Assembly (NCBI GenBank): GCA_030789695.1
Contig: CM061142.1
Span: 357,343,486 to 357,407,485 of the forward strand
Length of the DNA stretch: 64,000 nt
DNA from: Scilla litardierei
Taxonomy: Eukaryota > Streptophyta > Magnoliopsida > Asparagales > Asparagaceae
Direction of reading: 5' to 3'
Shown in pieces: positions 32,215 through 44,200 of the stretch (positions are counted from its first letter, which is position 1; each line of letters begins with the position of its first letter). The notes beneath the pieces were generated by a model, which saw only the letters and a program-made list of their open reading frames with translations, had not been told where the DNA came from and ran no database searches. The position numbers and the translations under genes were made by a program.

Positions 32215-34161
32215 GGAATCCGGAAACTCCCTGGATCTTTAAATTTGGCTGGCTCCTTTTCCCTCTTCGTGAACCAAGTCCCTTCCTCCGCGAGCATGAT
32301 CTTCTCTTTCCTCTTCCTTCCCGTAATCAAGTCCTTTAAGAACTTGGCGTAAGATGGGATTTCCACTATAGCGTCGAGGAAGGGGATATTGAGGCTCACC
32401 CCTCTCAAATACTCGAGAAACTTGGCTAGCCGCTTCTCCATCTTGGCTCTAGCTAGCCATTAAGGGAAGGGCACCGGTGGCATAAATCGGTGCTCATCAA
32501 TAAGCTCCTCCATTCTAGATTTCACTTCTCTTTGCGGCTCCTTCTCTTTTTCAACTTCAATTGTCGGCTTGCTCTCTTGTAGATTCTCCACCACAGGTTC
32601 CTTGATTTGGGTCATGGGGGGAGTGGTATCCTTCCATCCTCTTGTTGTAACAGCAACGAACGCATTGATATGGCCGGTGTTGCCCCGTGGACTCGGCTCG
32701 GGTTGAGCCGGCAATTGTTGGTTGTTTCTATTGAGCAAAGCAAGTTGCTCCCTAATTTGAGCGACGACGGTGGCGAGAGAATCTTGTCCCGCCTTCAAAG
32801 TGGCGTTAATCTTTCTTTGTTCCGCCATAAACTCATCCACCTTAGCTTCAAAATCCAAACATTGTTGAGCTTGTGGAGGGTTGGGATTTCTCCACCCTTG
32901 ATTATACCTAGGTGGTCTATAAGGTCCCACCTGTTGCCTATGTGGGAAGTTTTGTTGTGGTGGCCCCCTAGGTGGATAATTCGGTTGTGGTGGTGGAGCC
33001 CGCACTTGAGGAGGTTGTTGAGGCGGGGGGTTCAATGCACCATCATTATTGGCATATGAGAAACCCGGATGGTTTCTAGCGGCCGGATTGGCCCAATATC
33101 CAGAATTCCCCGCTACATATTGAATTTGCTCAAAAGCTCCTTATCCTTGCTCTCCTCCTACATACATTGCTTTGGATTGGTCTTGCCAATTGCTCATATG
33201 ATTTGTCAGCGTGGATGTAGAGGGGGCTCCTTGAGGCTCCGTAATGAACTTCTCCAATCTCTCCACCACCTTGTGGAGAGAATCAAATTTGTTGGCTAGC
33301 TCCGCGACGGCCTTGGCCTCATAAATGCTAGACGGCTTCAAGGAGGACGAAGAGTGTCCTCGCTCGTCACCCCACTGTTGGCTGTTCGAGGCCATCTCCT
33401 CAAGCAAGGCCGTAGCTTCATCAGGAGTCTTCGACAAAATGGCTCCATTAGCGGTGGCATCAATGATCTGCTTCGTGCCTGGTTGGAGTCCATTGTAGAA
33501 ACTGTGGACAAGCTCCCAATCCTCAATGCTATGATGGGGACATTGATGTTGCAAGTCCTTGAAGCGCTCCCATGCCTCATAGAGTGTTTCTTGTGGTCCT
33601 TGCTTGAAGGGCATGAGAGCACTTCTTATCTTCACCGTCTTGGAGGGCGGGTAAAATTTATCGACGAAGGCACTCACCAATTCATCCCAAGTGATGAAGA
33701 TTCCTTCAGCTTTGCATCCTCAACCAATATAAGGCCTTGTCCTTAAGTGTGAAAGGGAAGAGGCGCAGTCTGATAGCATCTACGGAGACGCCTGGCATTT
33801 GGAAGGTGGCACATTTTGATAGGAAGAGCTGGATGTGGTAATGAGGGTTTTCATGGGAGTTCCCATGAAAAGGATCTTGTTGCATAAGAACCACCAATCC
33901 GGTCTTCAACTCGAAATTTTTGTCGGCCGCCAACTCCGGCATGGCTATGGACGAGGTCGTGGAAGAAGTTTTGGGCCGAAGCCTATCTCTTATGGAAATA
34001 ATCCTCGCCATTCGCTCTGCCAATTCTTCGGGTGTCTCAGGATGGGTCATAAAACCTCCTTCCGTAACGGGTCTCCTCTCCGCTCGGATCCTCCTCAATG
34101 TACGCTCGATCTCCAGATCGTATAGTATTTCTTCGGGGTTCGCCGAGGATCTCGTGTACAT
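32215..34161 (-). pseudogene. Element B gag
   Basis: ATG at 34161 (MYTRSSANPEEILYDLE). Capsid region with FHGNSHENPHYHIQLFL and VDAIRLRLFPFTLKDKALYWL (retrotransposon gag family), then DKFYPPSKTVKIRSAL, YEAWERFKDLQHQCPHH and SFYNGLQPGTKQIIDATANG. A Pro/Gln-rich stretch (32900-33035) ends GWRNPNPP, and the C-terminal part (MEKRLAKFLEYLRGVSL) is as in Athila gag. No CCHC knuckle is seen. Lesions: one extra base near 33700, stops at 33141 (TAA) and 32460 (TAA). It would form the particle shell. Confidence 0.9.
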
Positions 34162-34275
34162 GCAAGGGAAAACAGAGTTTCGAAGAAATAGTTAGCACAT
34201 CGGAAGGGCAAAATAAAAATAGAAATAATAGAACAAAAAAGAAAATAGCTAGGTAGGTAGAATCAAACACTATTG

Positions 34276-34295
34276 CCTCCCCGGCAACGGCGCCA
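34276..34295 (-). other. Primer-binding site, tRNA-Asp type (B)
   Basis: Minus strand TGGCGCCGTTGCCGGGGA, a perfect match to the tRNA-Asp 3' complement, 6 bases inside the LTR. Confidence 0.95.
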
Positions 34296-34301
34296 AAAAC
34301 T

Positions 34302-36042
34302 TGATCGCGCCCCGGTATGCACACGCAACCGGGACAAGCGACAATGTAGTCTTACCGCAAGCGCACGGTGTAGCGGCGAGCGTGTATCGAACACAGGGAG
34401 GCCTAATAACAGTGTCTTCTTCAATCACCTGGCTATAGGAAAAGTCGAGAAATGTTCGCAGAAACGCGGTCACAGTCGTTCAAATGTATAAAAGAATTAA
34501 CAAGTTAATAAAGATGCCTAGGGATAGGGAATCCCCGCTACTTGCCGTATCTCATCATTGTGATTTGTAGGTTTCATAATTGCTAGACTTGAAATTCGGG
34601 TGAACTAGTTGCAACTAACTGTAGAACCAAGCTCACGCTCTCGCGCTATTGCCGGTCTATAGCAAACCAAGGGTAGGGTCCAATCTCTTGCAAACCCCTA
34701 ACCTAGGCTAACTAGCGTGAAGAACAACATCATCGTTCAATCGTATCTCGAGCCCACTCTCGTGCAAACTCGAGCTACGACCTAGGTTGGGATAGTTCCT
34801 ACCCGTCCAATATCTTGCAAACGGGTATTGGTATAGAATTACAATCGAAAACCCTAGTTTCTGTCCAATCTCTTGCAAACCGATTTCGGACGAATCCAAT
34901 TGTAACCCAATTCGAATATCTAGGGCTTCCTATCGAGTTGGGATCCAATCTCTTGCAAATCCCAATCGGTATGAATCCCTAGCTATTCGTATTAAATCAA
35001 TCACAAACTAACCCTAATCAATCCTAGCAATTATTTCACCAATTCATCACAAATTTGTAATTGGGCTCGTAGGGTTCATCCCTACGCCCTAAGACGATGA
35101 AACTACTCACAATTCATAATCAAGTCCAATAGAAATTCACAAGTAAAATGAATGGAATTCATAGCTATATTCAATAAATCAATGAAAATGGAGTTTTTGA
35201 TAGGGAGAGAGACAAACCAATGAAGAACAAGATAGCATCCAACAAAATATCACTTTTCTCTCCTCCCCAAAAGCTAAATCTAATTCCTAAAAAGTAAATC
35301 AAAAAGGGGCTGCAAAAGTTCTGAAAAAGCTCTCTAAACTAGGTTAAAAACTGGGGTTAAATACCCCCCAAAATCGCCCAAAAAATCCTGACGAAAATGC
35401 CCCTGCGCAGCCTCAAAATCGCAGTTTACGCTACAGGCAGCGCGGCTCACTCGACCGAGTGACAAATGTCACTTGGCCGAGTGAGAGACCCTGACAGATT
35501 CCAGAGAGTTGGGGGTCTTGGGGGGTCGTCTCCTCGGGAGTCACTCGGTCGAGTGACTTTTCTTCACTCGGCCGGTGGGCGTTTTCACTCGGGCGGACGG
35601 TCGATCGTCACTCGACCGAGACAGTCTTTGAGGATGACTGACGGATTCCAGAGAGTTCAAAATTTTTGATGCCGTCGTCTTGGCTCCACTCGGGCGAGGG
35701 ATGACTCGGTGCTCAGCCGAGTGGTATGGCGATGCTCGGCCGAGTGCACGCTGATATTGGCTCTGTTGCGTGTCCGATCTGGCCGGCCGAGCGGGCTGTC
35801 TGTGCTCGGTCGAGTGACTCCTCTCCAATCGCAAAATACCCCTCAAGAGAGTCGTCGGTGACACTCCGGAGTGGGTGCATCTCAGAATCACTCCAAATCG
35901 CTCCAAATCTCCTGAAATACGACAAAAACAACAAATCGTGAAAAGCATCACAATATTGTCGAATAAACGTGAAAAACATGATTTGAGCGATCTAAATGGC
36001 ATGCAAACATGCAGAAAAAATGTGTAAAATACGGAGTGATCA
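34302..36042 (-). repeat. 5' LTR of element B
   Basis: 1741 bp; TGATCGCGCC..GTGATCA. Closely similar to 24349-26178 over most of its length, with scattered C/T and G/A differences and lacking about 85 bp near 35818. TATA-like TTAAATA at 35357-35363. Paired palindromes begin at about 35445. Confidence 0.93.
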
Positions 36043-36494
36043 GCTTGCATCCTCAACTAATACAATGCCTGGTCTAGAAGAGTAAACCGGAAGAGGCGCA
36101 GTCGAATAGCGTCAACCGGCACGCCAGGCATCTGGAAAGTGGCACATTTGGCCAAGAACGATTGAAAATGGTAGTGAGGGTTTTCTTGTGAGTTTCCATG
36201 AAAAGGGTCTTGTTGCATCAACACTACAAGTCCTATCTTCATCTCAAAGTTCTTATCGGCTGCCAACTCTGGCATCACTATAGAAGAGGTGGTAGTCGTG
36301 GTCTTGGGCCGTAGCCTATCTCGAATGGAGACAAGCCTAGCCATGCGCGCTGCTAGCTCCTCTGGTGTTTCCGACGCGGCCATATGATCTTCCTCTATAG
36401 TAAATCTCCTCTCAGCTCTAAGCCTCCTTACCGTACGCTTAATCTCAAGATTAAATAATATATCTTCTTGGTGCGCCTTCGACCTCGTGTACAT
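36043..36494 (-). pseudogene. Element C gag, N-terminal part
   Basis: ATG at 36494 (MYTRSKAHQEDILFNLE). Clearly homologous to B gag: RAERRFTIEED, TPEELAARMARL, ENPHYHFQSFLAKCATFQM and VDAIRLRLFRFTLLDQALY. A TAG near 36055 stands where B has Trp. The frame then reaches the B insertion and resumes for 16 bases at 24333. Confidence 0.9.
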
Positions 36495-36602
36495 GCACAG
36501 AAAAAGAGAGTAGATAGAATTGTTAGCACAATAGTGGAATACAAGAGTGAAAATAAAAAATAAAAAGAAATAGCTTAGGTAAAGAAAATAAAATACCGTC
36601 GC

Positions 36603-36621
36603 CTCCCCGGCAACGTCGCCA
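36603..36621 (-). other. Primer-binding site, tRNA-Asp type (C)
   Basis: Minus strand TGGCGACGTTGCCGGGGA, one mismatch to the tRNA-Asp complement, 6 bases inside the LTR. Confidence 0.92.
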
Positions 36622-36627
36622 AAAACT

Positions 36628-39600
36628 TGATCGCGCATGGATATACACCTGGAAAACGACTGTAGTCTTATGCAAGCGCACGATGAAGTGGCGAGCGGGT
36701 ATCGAACACAGGGAGGACAAATGACAGTACTCTATCTTGATCACCTAGCTATTGATGGTAGAGTGGAATGATTTGGATAATAATGTCACTGTCGTTCAAA
36801 TGACAAATAGAACTCTATATAATAAAAGCATCTAGGACTAGAGAATCCCCACTACGTATCGTCACTTATCCTTGTGGATCATGAATCTTAATGTTGCAAG
36901 GCTTGAATTAAGGTGAACTAGTCGTAACTGAATATAGAACCAAGCTCACGCTCTCGCGCTATTGCCGGTCTATAGCAGTCTAGATTAGGGCCCACTCTCG
37001 TGCAAACTCTAACCTAAGCCACTAGCATGAAGATCGACATCATCGTCCATTCGCACCTCGTGCCCACTCTCGTGCAAAATCGAGCTACGTTCTAGGTTAT
37101 GATAGTTCGTATTCGTCCAATCTCTTGCAAACGAATATGGATATAGATTTATAATAAAAATCCTAGCTTTGGTCCAATCTCTTGCAAACCAAGTCTAGAG
37201 AATCTCGATTATAAACATAAATCGAAGATTTAGGCATTACCATCGATTGAAATCCAATCTCTTGCAAACCCCAATCAATGGAAATTCCTAGGTATTCGTA
37301 GTAAATCAATCACAACCTAACTGTTTTATCAATCCTAGCAACAATTCAAGTCGTTCATCACAATTCTAAGATCGGGTCCATAGGGTTCAGCCCCATGCCC
37401 TAGAACAACGAAACTACTCACAATCCATCATAGTAATCTGAGAAATAACGAATAAGATCATAGCACAATTCATGATTGAGAGAAAACAATTCATAAAAAC
37501 AAGAAATTTAGATAGAAAGAACAAACCAAATTGCGCGTCTTTGATCTCCAGCTGAGAATTAGAATAAGAATAGCCGTCAAAAATAACTTCAAGTCTCTCC
37601 TAAAAATAGGAATAAAAATAGCCTTAAATATAAGTCAAAATCGTCCAGAAATTCCTAACAGATTTGCCCCTGGCGCAGCCAAAAACCCTAATTCGTGACA
37701 CAGTCGAACTGCGCCACTCGGTCGAGTGGAACATGTCACTCGGCCGAGTGACAAACCCAAATAAAAACAGAGAAATGGGGGGTTTCGGGGGTCTGTCACC
37801 CTGTTACACTCGGGCAAGTGGTCTTCTTCACTCGGTCGAGTGAGCTTTCTTGCTCAGCCGAGTGGGTCTTCTCCAAATTCCAGTAAGTCGGATGATTTTC
37901 GGGAGAAGAACCCTGCAATACTCAAGCGACTGAGTTTTCTTGCTCGGCCGAGTGAACTTTCTTGCTCGGCCGAGTGAAATTTCTTGTTCGGCCGAGTGAA
38001 CTTTGACTCAACATGCTCCTGTATCCGTTTCACTCGGTCGAGCACGTACCTTCACTCGGCCGAGTTGTCACGCCCCGCTTCCCAAAAATATGGAGGCGAA
38101 GCGTGAGAAGGTCCGCTCAGACTTGAAGCTACAAAGATGCAAGTCCGATAAGCGTCAATCAAATTTAAAACTGCAGGTCCTTGCAACGCGAGTGAAACAA
38201 GATAATAATAATGAAATGAGACAAAAGAATAATCTCAGAATATCCATAAATATAAATTCCAACATCGCAGAAAAGCCGCCAGGCTGAAATAAAAGAGAGT
38301 CTAAAGGCCAAAACATGGCCAACAAAAGTACAACGTACAAAACAAAGGTGCCACGCACCGACAACTAACAACAAACCTAAATCAAAAGAAAACTCAGCAA
38401 AGTCACCAAGAAAAGTCTCCGGTGTCCACAAAACTCCTCCTGGGCAAACATGGACTCGGACTCAGCGTCAGCAAAGCATCACGTAAACAGCAACGGTCTC
38501 TGGCTCATGGTCTAACATGTGACACCCAAAAGAGCAAGGGGCACATGTCAACAAGTCTACAAGAGACTTGTGCAAGGAAACTGAAAGTAGGTGAAAGTAA
38601 AGCAACCTAGCAGTTCTAGCATGATGCGATGACATGGCAGTTAAAGTAATGAGTGCAACAGGTATAGTAAAGTAAAGTAAAGTAAAGTAAAGTACAAGCA
38701 TGGCATGGCATTCACAAGACAAGTACAAGACAAGTAAAGTAAGCACCTCGTGCACAGAGATTCCGTCTTTTGGCTAGAGTGGCTGCGCGGGCCAACTCCT
38801 AAGCTCAAGTAACCGTTTATCCCTACCCCTCCACGTGTATCGAGCCAGGGCCTTACCCCGAACATGGAATGCTCGCTTCTGGATTACGAGCCAGGAAGTG
38901 TTTTAAACAAGTATGGCGTAGGGGTGCACCTAGCCGGACAAGGAAGTACAAGTAGTGTAGCGTGTGCTACGAATGCGACATTCAATGCATGGATAACATG
39001 ACATGGCAAGTAGTAAAGCGTACAGGTAAGGAAAGTAAACGTGACAGTTTAGTATGCATGAACAACAAGTTTAAAGGGTTGGATCTAGCTTCGTTGTCAA
39101 GCTAGATCAATTAGGTGACGGATCTAGTTTCGTTGTCAAACTAGATCAAGTAGGCGTCTAGCCAGCTATCATTTCACTTACTAGTCTCTTTTACTCTAAA
39201 AACAAGGAAGGGGCCTAAAAACATGGCCCTAAGCAAGATTTGGCAAGTTTCACTTGCCTGCAAGTATCTCGTCAGAGAGACACCGTCCAACGAGTCCAAA
39301 GTCACAATTCCTACGTGCACAAGTCCACCGGCCTACATCCGTTTTATTAATCTTGATTAGTGATTGCTAAAACATTTAAAATACTTTAAAATACTGATTT
39401 TTAGTCTTGGTTAGCATGCAATTGGGTTGGGGGTCCTAGGGGTGCAAAGCGTTACCTCAACACGACGCGAAAGCTACACCGGCGTCGGGTAGCGACGCCG
39501 GGGGTTGGAATAATAATATCGCGCTCCAAGTACAGATTCCGATTAGATTCCTCGCTGGAAGTTTTAGAGCAATCAACTGGAGCGACGATTCCAGATTCCA

Positions 39601-41252
39601 AAGCTAGCACGTGCGACGATGGGCTACGACGTGTCGCACCGTCGTACGCGGCAAATCGTCGAAGAGCACGCACCTAGGTGGGGCCCACAGTAGTCCTAGG
39701 GACCTTTGGGGGACCCACAATACCTCTGGAGAACTTGGGGGGGCCCACGGAAGCAAGTGGTGCGACGGATGCGGGGTTGAGACAAATGGCTCTCGGTCGT
39801 ACGCAGCCAATGCGGGGGATTTGCTCGGTCAGACGCGGGGAACGACGCTGTGCAGCAGCGGGGGTCGGTCGCAGCAGCGGTGCGGGGCTATCTCTCGGTC
39901 AGATCGGGGGATCCGGTCGGTCGGGCGCTTGGAGCGGGTCGTTGCAACATTTCAACGTTGCAACGGAGCGGGCTTCGGCGATGCGGGCGGGCGCTTCGGT
40001 CAGGCGCGGGGCGATGCGGGCGACAGCTGCGGGCGACGGTGCGGGGTCGATGCGGAGCGGGTCTCTCGATCTGACCGAGAGATCTTATCGGTCGTAGCGG
40101 ACGAACGGAGTGGCTGCGCTGCAGCGATGCGGAGCGGCTGTGGTGCGGAGCGGAGCTTCGGTCTGAGCGGGGGAACGGGGCTGTTTTCCTCGGTCGTGCG
40201 GCAGAAGTTCGTCGCAACGTTGCGACGAATCGTCGCAACGTTGCGACGAATCGTCGCAACGTCAAATTTGAGTTTGGAAGAGGCTAGGGTTATTTTCTTG
40301 CGAAAATAGGTCTTCCTAGGGGTTGTTTATATAGTGTAGATGGGTTGACTGGGTCTAGGGCTAAATCTAATAGGATTAGAAGTTTAAAATAATTTAAAAT
40401 TTGAAATTCAACTTCTCCAACTCACCCAAGGATTAGACTTGGTCCAAATGAGCTGGAAATTGGCTCAAAAATTCTTTAATACGTTTAAAACTCAAATAAA
40501 TTTTATTTGGCCGAAAATAATTTAAAAAATTAATTATTAAAAATATTTTAAAACTTGTTAAAAATATAAAAGTTGTCAAATAAACTCCAAAAATTATAAA
40601 ATAAATATCGGGGTGATCGTGTCGACGAAAGTGAGCTAACTAAGAAGACGGATCTCAATTTCGACGTCGGACGATGAAACTAAAAATAGAAACGTCTCCC
40701 GTCAAAAGTGAAAATCGTCACGTCTCATCGAGTGAGATTAAATTGTGGGAAAACGACTCGAGAAGTGTCGTTCCAAGATAGTGCCACCATTTAATACTCT
40801 CAGAGACGTTCACAACGGCATATCACACAAAAGTGTTCACAATCAAATAAAGTCTAAAATAAACACGTGCACGGCCAAAAGCACGTGCACGAACAACGTA
40901 CAACGAAAAGTGGTCGTTACACGAGTGAACTATCTGTTCGGCTGAGTGGGCTATTTCTGTGGCTCTTTCTTCTCCTCCTCACTTCCTCGTCGATTCTATC
41001 AAACTTCTTCCTCTTCCGCTCATCATCTAGCGTTGCTTGCTTCTCAATAAGGCTGTAGGCGACGCTCCGGTGTGTGTGAAAGTCCCGTGATCTCAATTTT
41101 GCTCCAGATCGCTCCATATTTCCTGAAATACGACAAAAACAAGAAATAGTGAAAAGCAAAGCGATATCGTCGAATAATCATGAAAAACGCAATATGGGCG
41201 ATCGAAATGACATGAAAACATGTAGAAAAAGGTGTAAAATAAGGAGCGATCA
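36628..41252 (-). repeat. 5' LTR of element C (carries solo LTR H)
   Basis: Starts TGATCGCGCATGG, ends GAGCGATCA. Without H and one copy of its target duplication it is about 1.76 kb, as for B. U5 signature GCAAGCGCACGATGAAG at about 36674. TTAAATATA (37624-37632) is the likely TATA, minus sense. Paired CACTCGGYCGAGTG palindromes lie at 37713-37750 and 37815-38060. The right end, 40922-41252, aligns with 25900-26178 of B. C sits inside D. Confidence 0.9.
38066..40921 (-). mobile_element. Solo LTR H, family E
   Basis: 2856 bp flanked by CGAGT (38061-38065, 40922-40926), inserted in a CACTCGGCCGAGTG palindrome of C's LTR. Ends TGTCACGCCCCGCTTCCC and GTGGTCGTTACA match the LTRs of element E, so orientation is taken as minus. 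It is diverged from E. It carries a (TAAAG)n repeat (about 38668-38695), two compensating hairpins (39082-39108, 39121-39147) and tandem CGTCGCAACGTTGCGACG palindromes (40208-40262). The GC-rich block 39600-40250 gives open frames on both strands, none convincing. Confidence 0.9.
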
Positions 41253-41308
41253 CACACCCGCCACCACTGCCCCTAGAGCAGGTATGTGATGGCGATGCAC
41301 CAGCCTAG
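41253..41308 (+). pseudogene. C-terminal scrap of element D ATHILA ORF-1-like ORF
   Basis: About 18 codons, Pro-rich, ending GDAPA then TAG at 41306. Matches the probable end of the B ORF (DGDGAAPPA then stop at 28130). C's insertion cut off the rest. Confidence 0.55.
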
Positions 41309-43047
41309 TCACGACCTCTTGATGCCTGTCATATTTTTTGCCTCATCTTACCCTACTATTTTGTTTGCACATTTGACTTCACCTTTTTGCAGGGCACTGT
41401 ATATATTTCAGATTGGGGGAGAGTATGTGTTTCTGGGCCACTATCTTACATACATCCATACATCATTTTGCATGCTAGCTTACCATATATTCTTTGCATA
41501 TACCATCAAATCATATTTTATTTTCCTTATTTTCCTTTATTTCGCATCATATTGCACCCACGCGCACCCACACCTATCTTATATGTCCTTGTGCCACACT
41601 TTGCACATTGAAGACAATGTGATGTTTAGCTTGGGAGAGTAAGTGTGCCCACACACACAACTTTTTTTCATTTTCCTTGTTTTTATCTTTATTTTTCCAC
41701 TTTTCTTCATTTTCCACTTATTTTCATGCACTTTTTCTTTATTTTCCCTTCATCACGTTTTCTTCATTTTTTTGGAGTGCTTGCATGTGTATAGTTAGAT
41801 TTCATTTTATCATTATTTCGTTTACTTTCTTTGCTAGAGATGAATTCCCTATGATGAATATAGCTTGGATTTCGGTTTACTCTTACACACATATCTCTTG
41901 CCATGCTATTGCTTTTTATTTATGATATCATCTGCGATATTTTTAATGTGCATTAGAGAGAAAGAACTTCCAACGTATTTTTTATTTGTACATGAATGAA
42001 TTTTAGTGTTGACTCTTCTGAGAATTACATTATTGGATACTTTTTATAGAAAACGCACCAAGATTCATGCATTCACTGCCTATTAATTGGAGTACTGGTT
42101 TGCATCTTAAAATCACTTCTTATTGCATGAAATGTGTATTGAACTTCTAGGTTGAATGAATTGATTGCCGCTTGATATGAATAGATTAGTTTACTTTTAG
42201 GAATCAAACTGAGTAGATGACATTACACTGCTGAAGTTGTTGTGCACATATAGGAGAGTGAACCGATCATTATCATATATTATTTCTCCACAAATCTTGA
42301 AAAGTACTTCTATACATATAATCATTGGTGAATCTCCCCTTAAGTGAATCTTATTATTGCATCTTCCCCATGCTAAAAAGAAATAAGCTCATTTATCCCA
42401 AAAATTCAAAAGAAAAGAAAAATTTATATCTTTGCATCTTTCTTTGGGATTGTTTTTGTGTGTATAAAAAAATAAACTATGGTAAATAGTTCATATTTGA
42501 TGCCACATGCTTATAGATAAGCTTGGGGGAGGTGATCCAATGGTGTGTGTGGGAGTGGCTATTTATATGTTCATAACGACCTAAGCTTGGTAATTTCTGA
42601 TACTTAGGGAGATTATTTAGAGTATAATGACGTCTATGAATTGAAAATTGGCATGAAATTCATGAAAATCACCTCTTTCTATTCTTATTGATTTGAATTG
42701 CGTGAGATCTCTTATACTCCAAGTAGAAGCAGTCAATTGAAAAGTGTGTTGTCTATGATTATGTATATCATTTTTCTATGCCTTAGACGACGTTTGATTC
42801 TAAAATGATTTCATATTCCATATGATTTACGTTGTTCTTAGTTTTTCTATCAAATGCACCCAAATGTGATGATATCGAAATAGAAGCTTTAGTGATGTTT
42901 CTTATTCATTGCTCGTGCTATTTGAGTAAGCAAACCCGAGTTCTGAGAGAATGATCTAGCACTTTCCTTCTTCATCTTCTTTTTCATCTATTTGATTTTT
43001 CTTTATTCGCCAAGTTCACTTTTTACTTATCTTCCTCGAGGAGGAGT
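41309..43047 (+). repeat. Element D 3' noncoding region
   Basis: Aligns with the B 3' region. It contains the perfect hairpin CACATTG-AAGA-CAATGTG (41604-41621) followed by TTTAGCTTGGGAGAG (41625-41639). A second GCTTGGGGGAG is near 42520. No ORF accepted. Confidence 0.75.
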
Positions 43048-43069
43048 AAGAGGTAAGCTTGGGGGATTT
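43048..43069 (+). other. Polypurine tract of element D
   Basis: AAGAGGTAAGCTTGGGGGAT leads into LTR start TGATAGG; TTCCTCGAGGAGGAG lies just upstream (43031-43045). Confidence 0.82.
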
Positions 43070-44200
43070 TGATAGGCTCATATTTTACACTTTATTTCTG
43101 TATTTTTACATCCTATAACGATTGCTCATATCACGATTTTAATGATTATACGACGTTTTCACGATATATTTCACCATTCCTTTGTTTCGTCTGATTTCAA
43201 GGAATATGGAGCAATCAGGAGCAATTTGGAGCCACAAACACCTACACGCATACTGAAGCGTCAGTAACGATGATATCGGAGAGCTAACGGCACTGGATGA
43301 TGAGTAGAAGAAGGAGGAAGGCGAAAGAAACAACGGGGAAGCGAGAAGAGAGAAAGAAGAGTACGAAAACAGGCTACTCGGCCGAGTGAAGCAGCCCACT
43401 CGACCGAGTGAAACTGACACGCCCTATCCAGCCTGAAGAAGAGCCAGAATGCTCTCGCCCGAGTGGAAATTTACACTCGGCCGAGTGGAAATTTACACTC
43501 GGCCGAGTGGAAATTTACACTCGACCGAGTGGGGATAAAATTTTTGAAGAAGTTCTTCGACGCTTCTCTGTTTTTAGGGAGGATCTGCAGTAGGTCATAC
43601 TCGACCGAGTATGAATCTCACTCGACCGAGTAAGTAGACTACTCGGCCGAGTGGTCTGAACTTCTAGAACGCTGAAAACCCCAATTCCTGCATATTTCTC
43701 ACTCGGCCGAGTGAGCAGTTCACTCGGCAGAGTGCGCGGTCGGGCAGATCCCCAAATCTAGGGTTTGCATCTGTTCAGGGGCAAATCTGTCAGGATTTTC
43801 TGATTCTGTTGGGTGGCTATAAATACCCTGTTTTCTGGGCTACCCAAGGGGAGACTCTTTAGAATAATTTTCTTAGTTTTAATTCTAGTTCTAGTTTTCT
43901 TTTGGCGAAAGGATTGGAAATAATGATCTAAATTTCTTATTCTTGAAGCGTGTACTCAAAAATTGGTTTGTCTAAATTATTACAAGTTGATATTTTTATG
44001 CTATACTTCTCTCTAAATCTGAGTTTCGTGATGAATTCTATTGCATATCTTATTTCTAACGTGATTTCTATGATAAATTATGAGTAGTCTATTTGCTCTA
44101 GGGCAAAGGGATGAACCTTATGGATTTAAAGTATGATTTGTGAGATCTATTGAATTTCTATGTCGCTAAACTTGTTAAGGGTTATATTGTGATCGATTAA
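43070..44200 (+). repeat. 3' LTR of element D, first part
   Basis: U3 with palindrome pairs CTCGGCCGAGTG / CTCGACCGAGTG (43376-43411), a run of three CACTCGGCCGAGTGG(AAATTTA) units (43452-43530), and more to 43735. TATA box CTATAAATAC is at 43818-43827, about 85 bases further. Interrupted at 44200 by E. 44196-44200 (ATTAA) is one copy of E's target duplication. Confidence 0.88.

Larger units (their letters stand above)
24349..36042 (-). mobile_element. Athila-type element B, complete but non-autonomous
   Basis: Flanked by GCTTG on both sides (24344-24348, 36043-36047). Layout in its own 5' to 3' sense: 5' LTR 34302-36042, PBS, gag, protease, spacer, ATHILA ORF-1-like ORF, 3' noncoding region, polypurine tract, 3' LTR 24349-26178. 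RT, RNase H and integrase are absent: the protease reading is followed at once by the post-pol marker at 31343-31362. The element could only have moved with help. gag and protease have stops and frameshifts, while the 3' ORF is nearly open. Confidence 0.93.

Noticed and set aside
39611..40309. 232-codon plus-strand ORF in H
   Set aside because: Lies in a GC-rich part of an LTR, is Gly/Arg/Ser-rich, has an opposite-strand ORF of similar length, and is not kept in E's LTRs.
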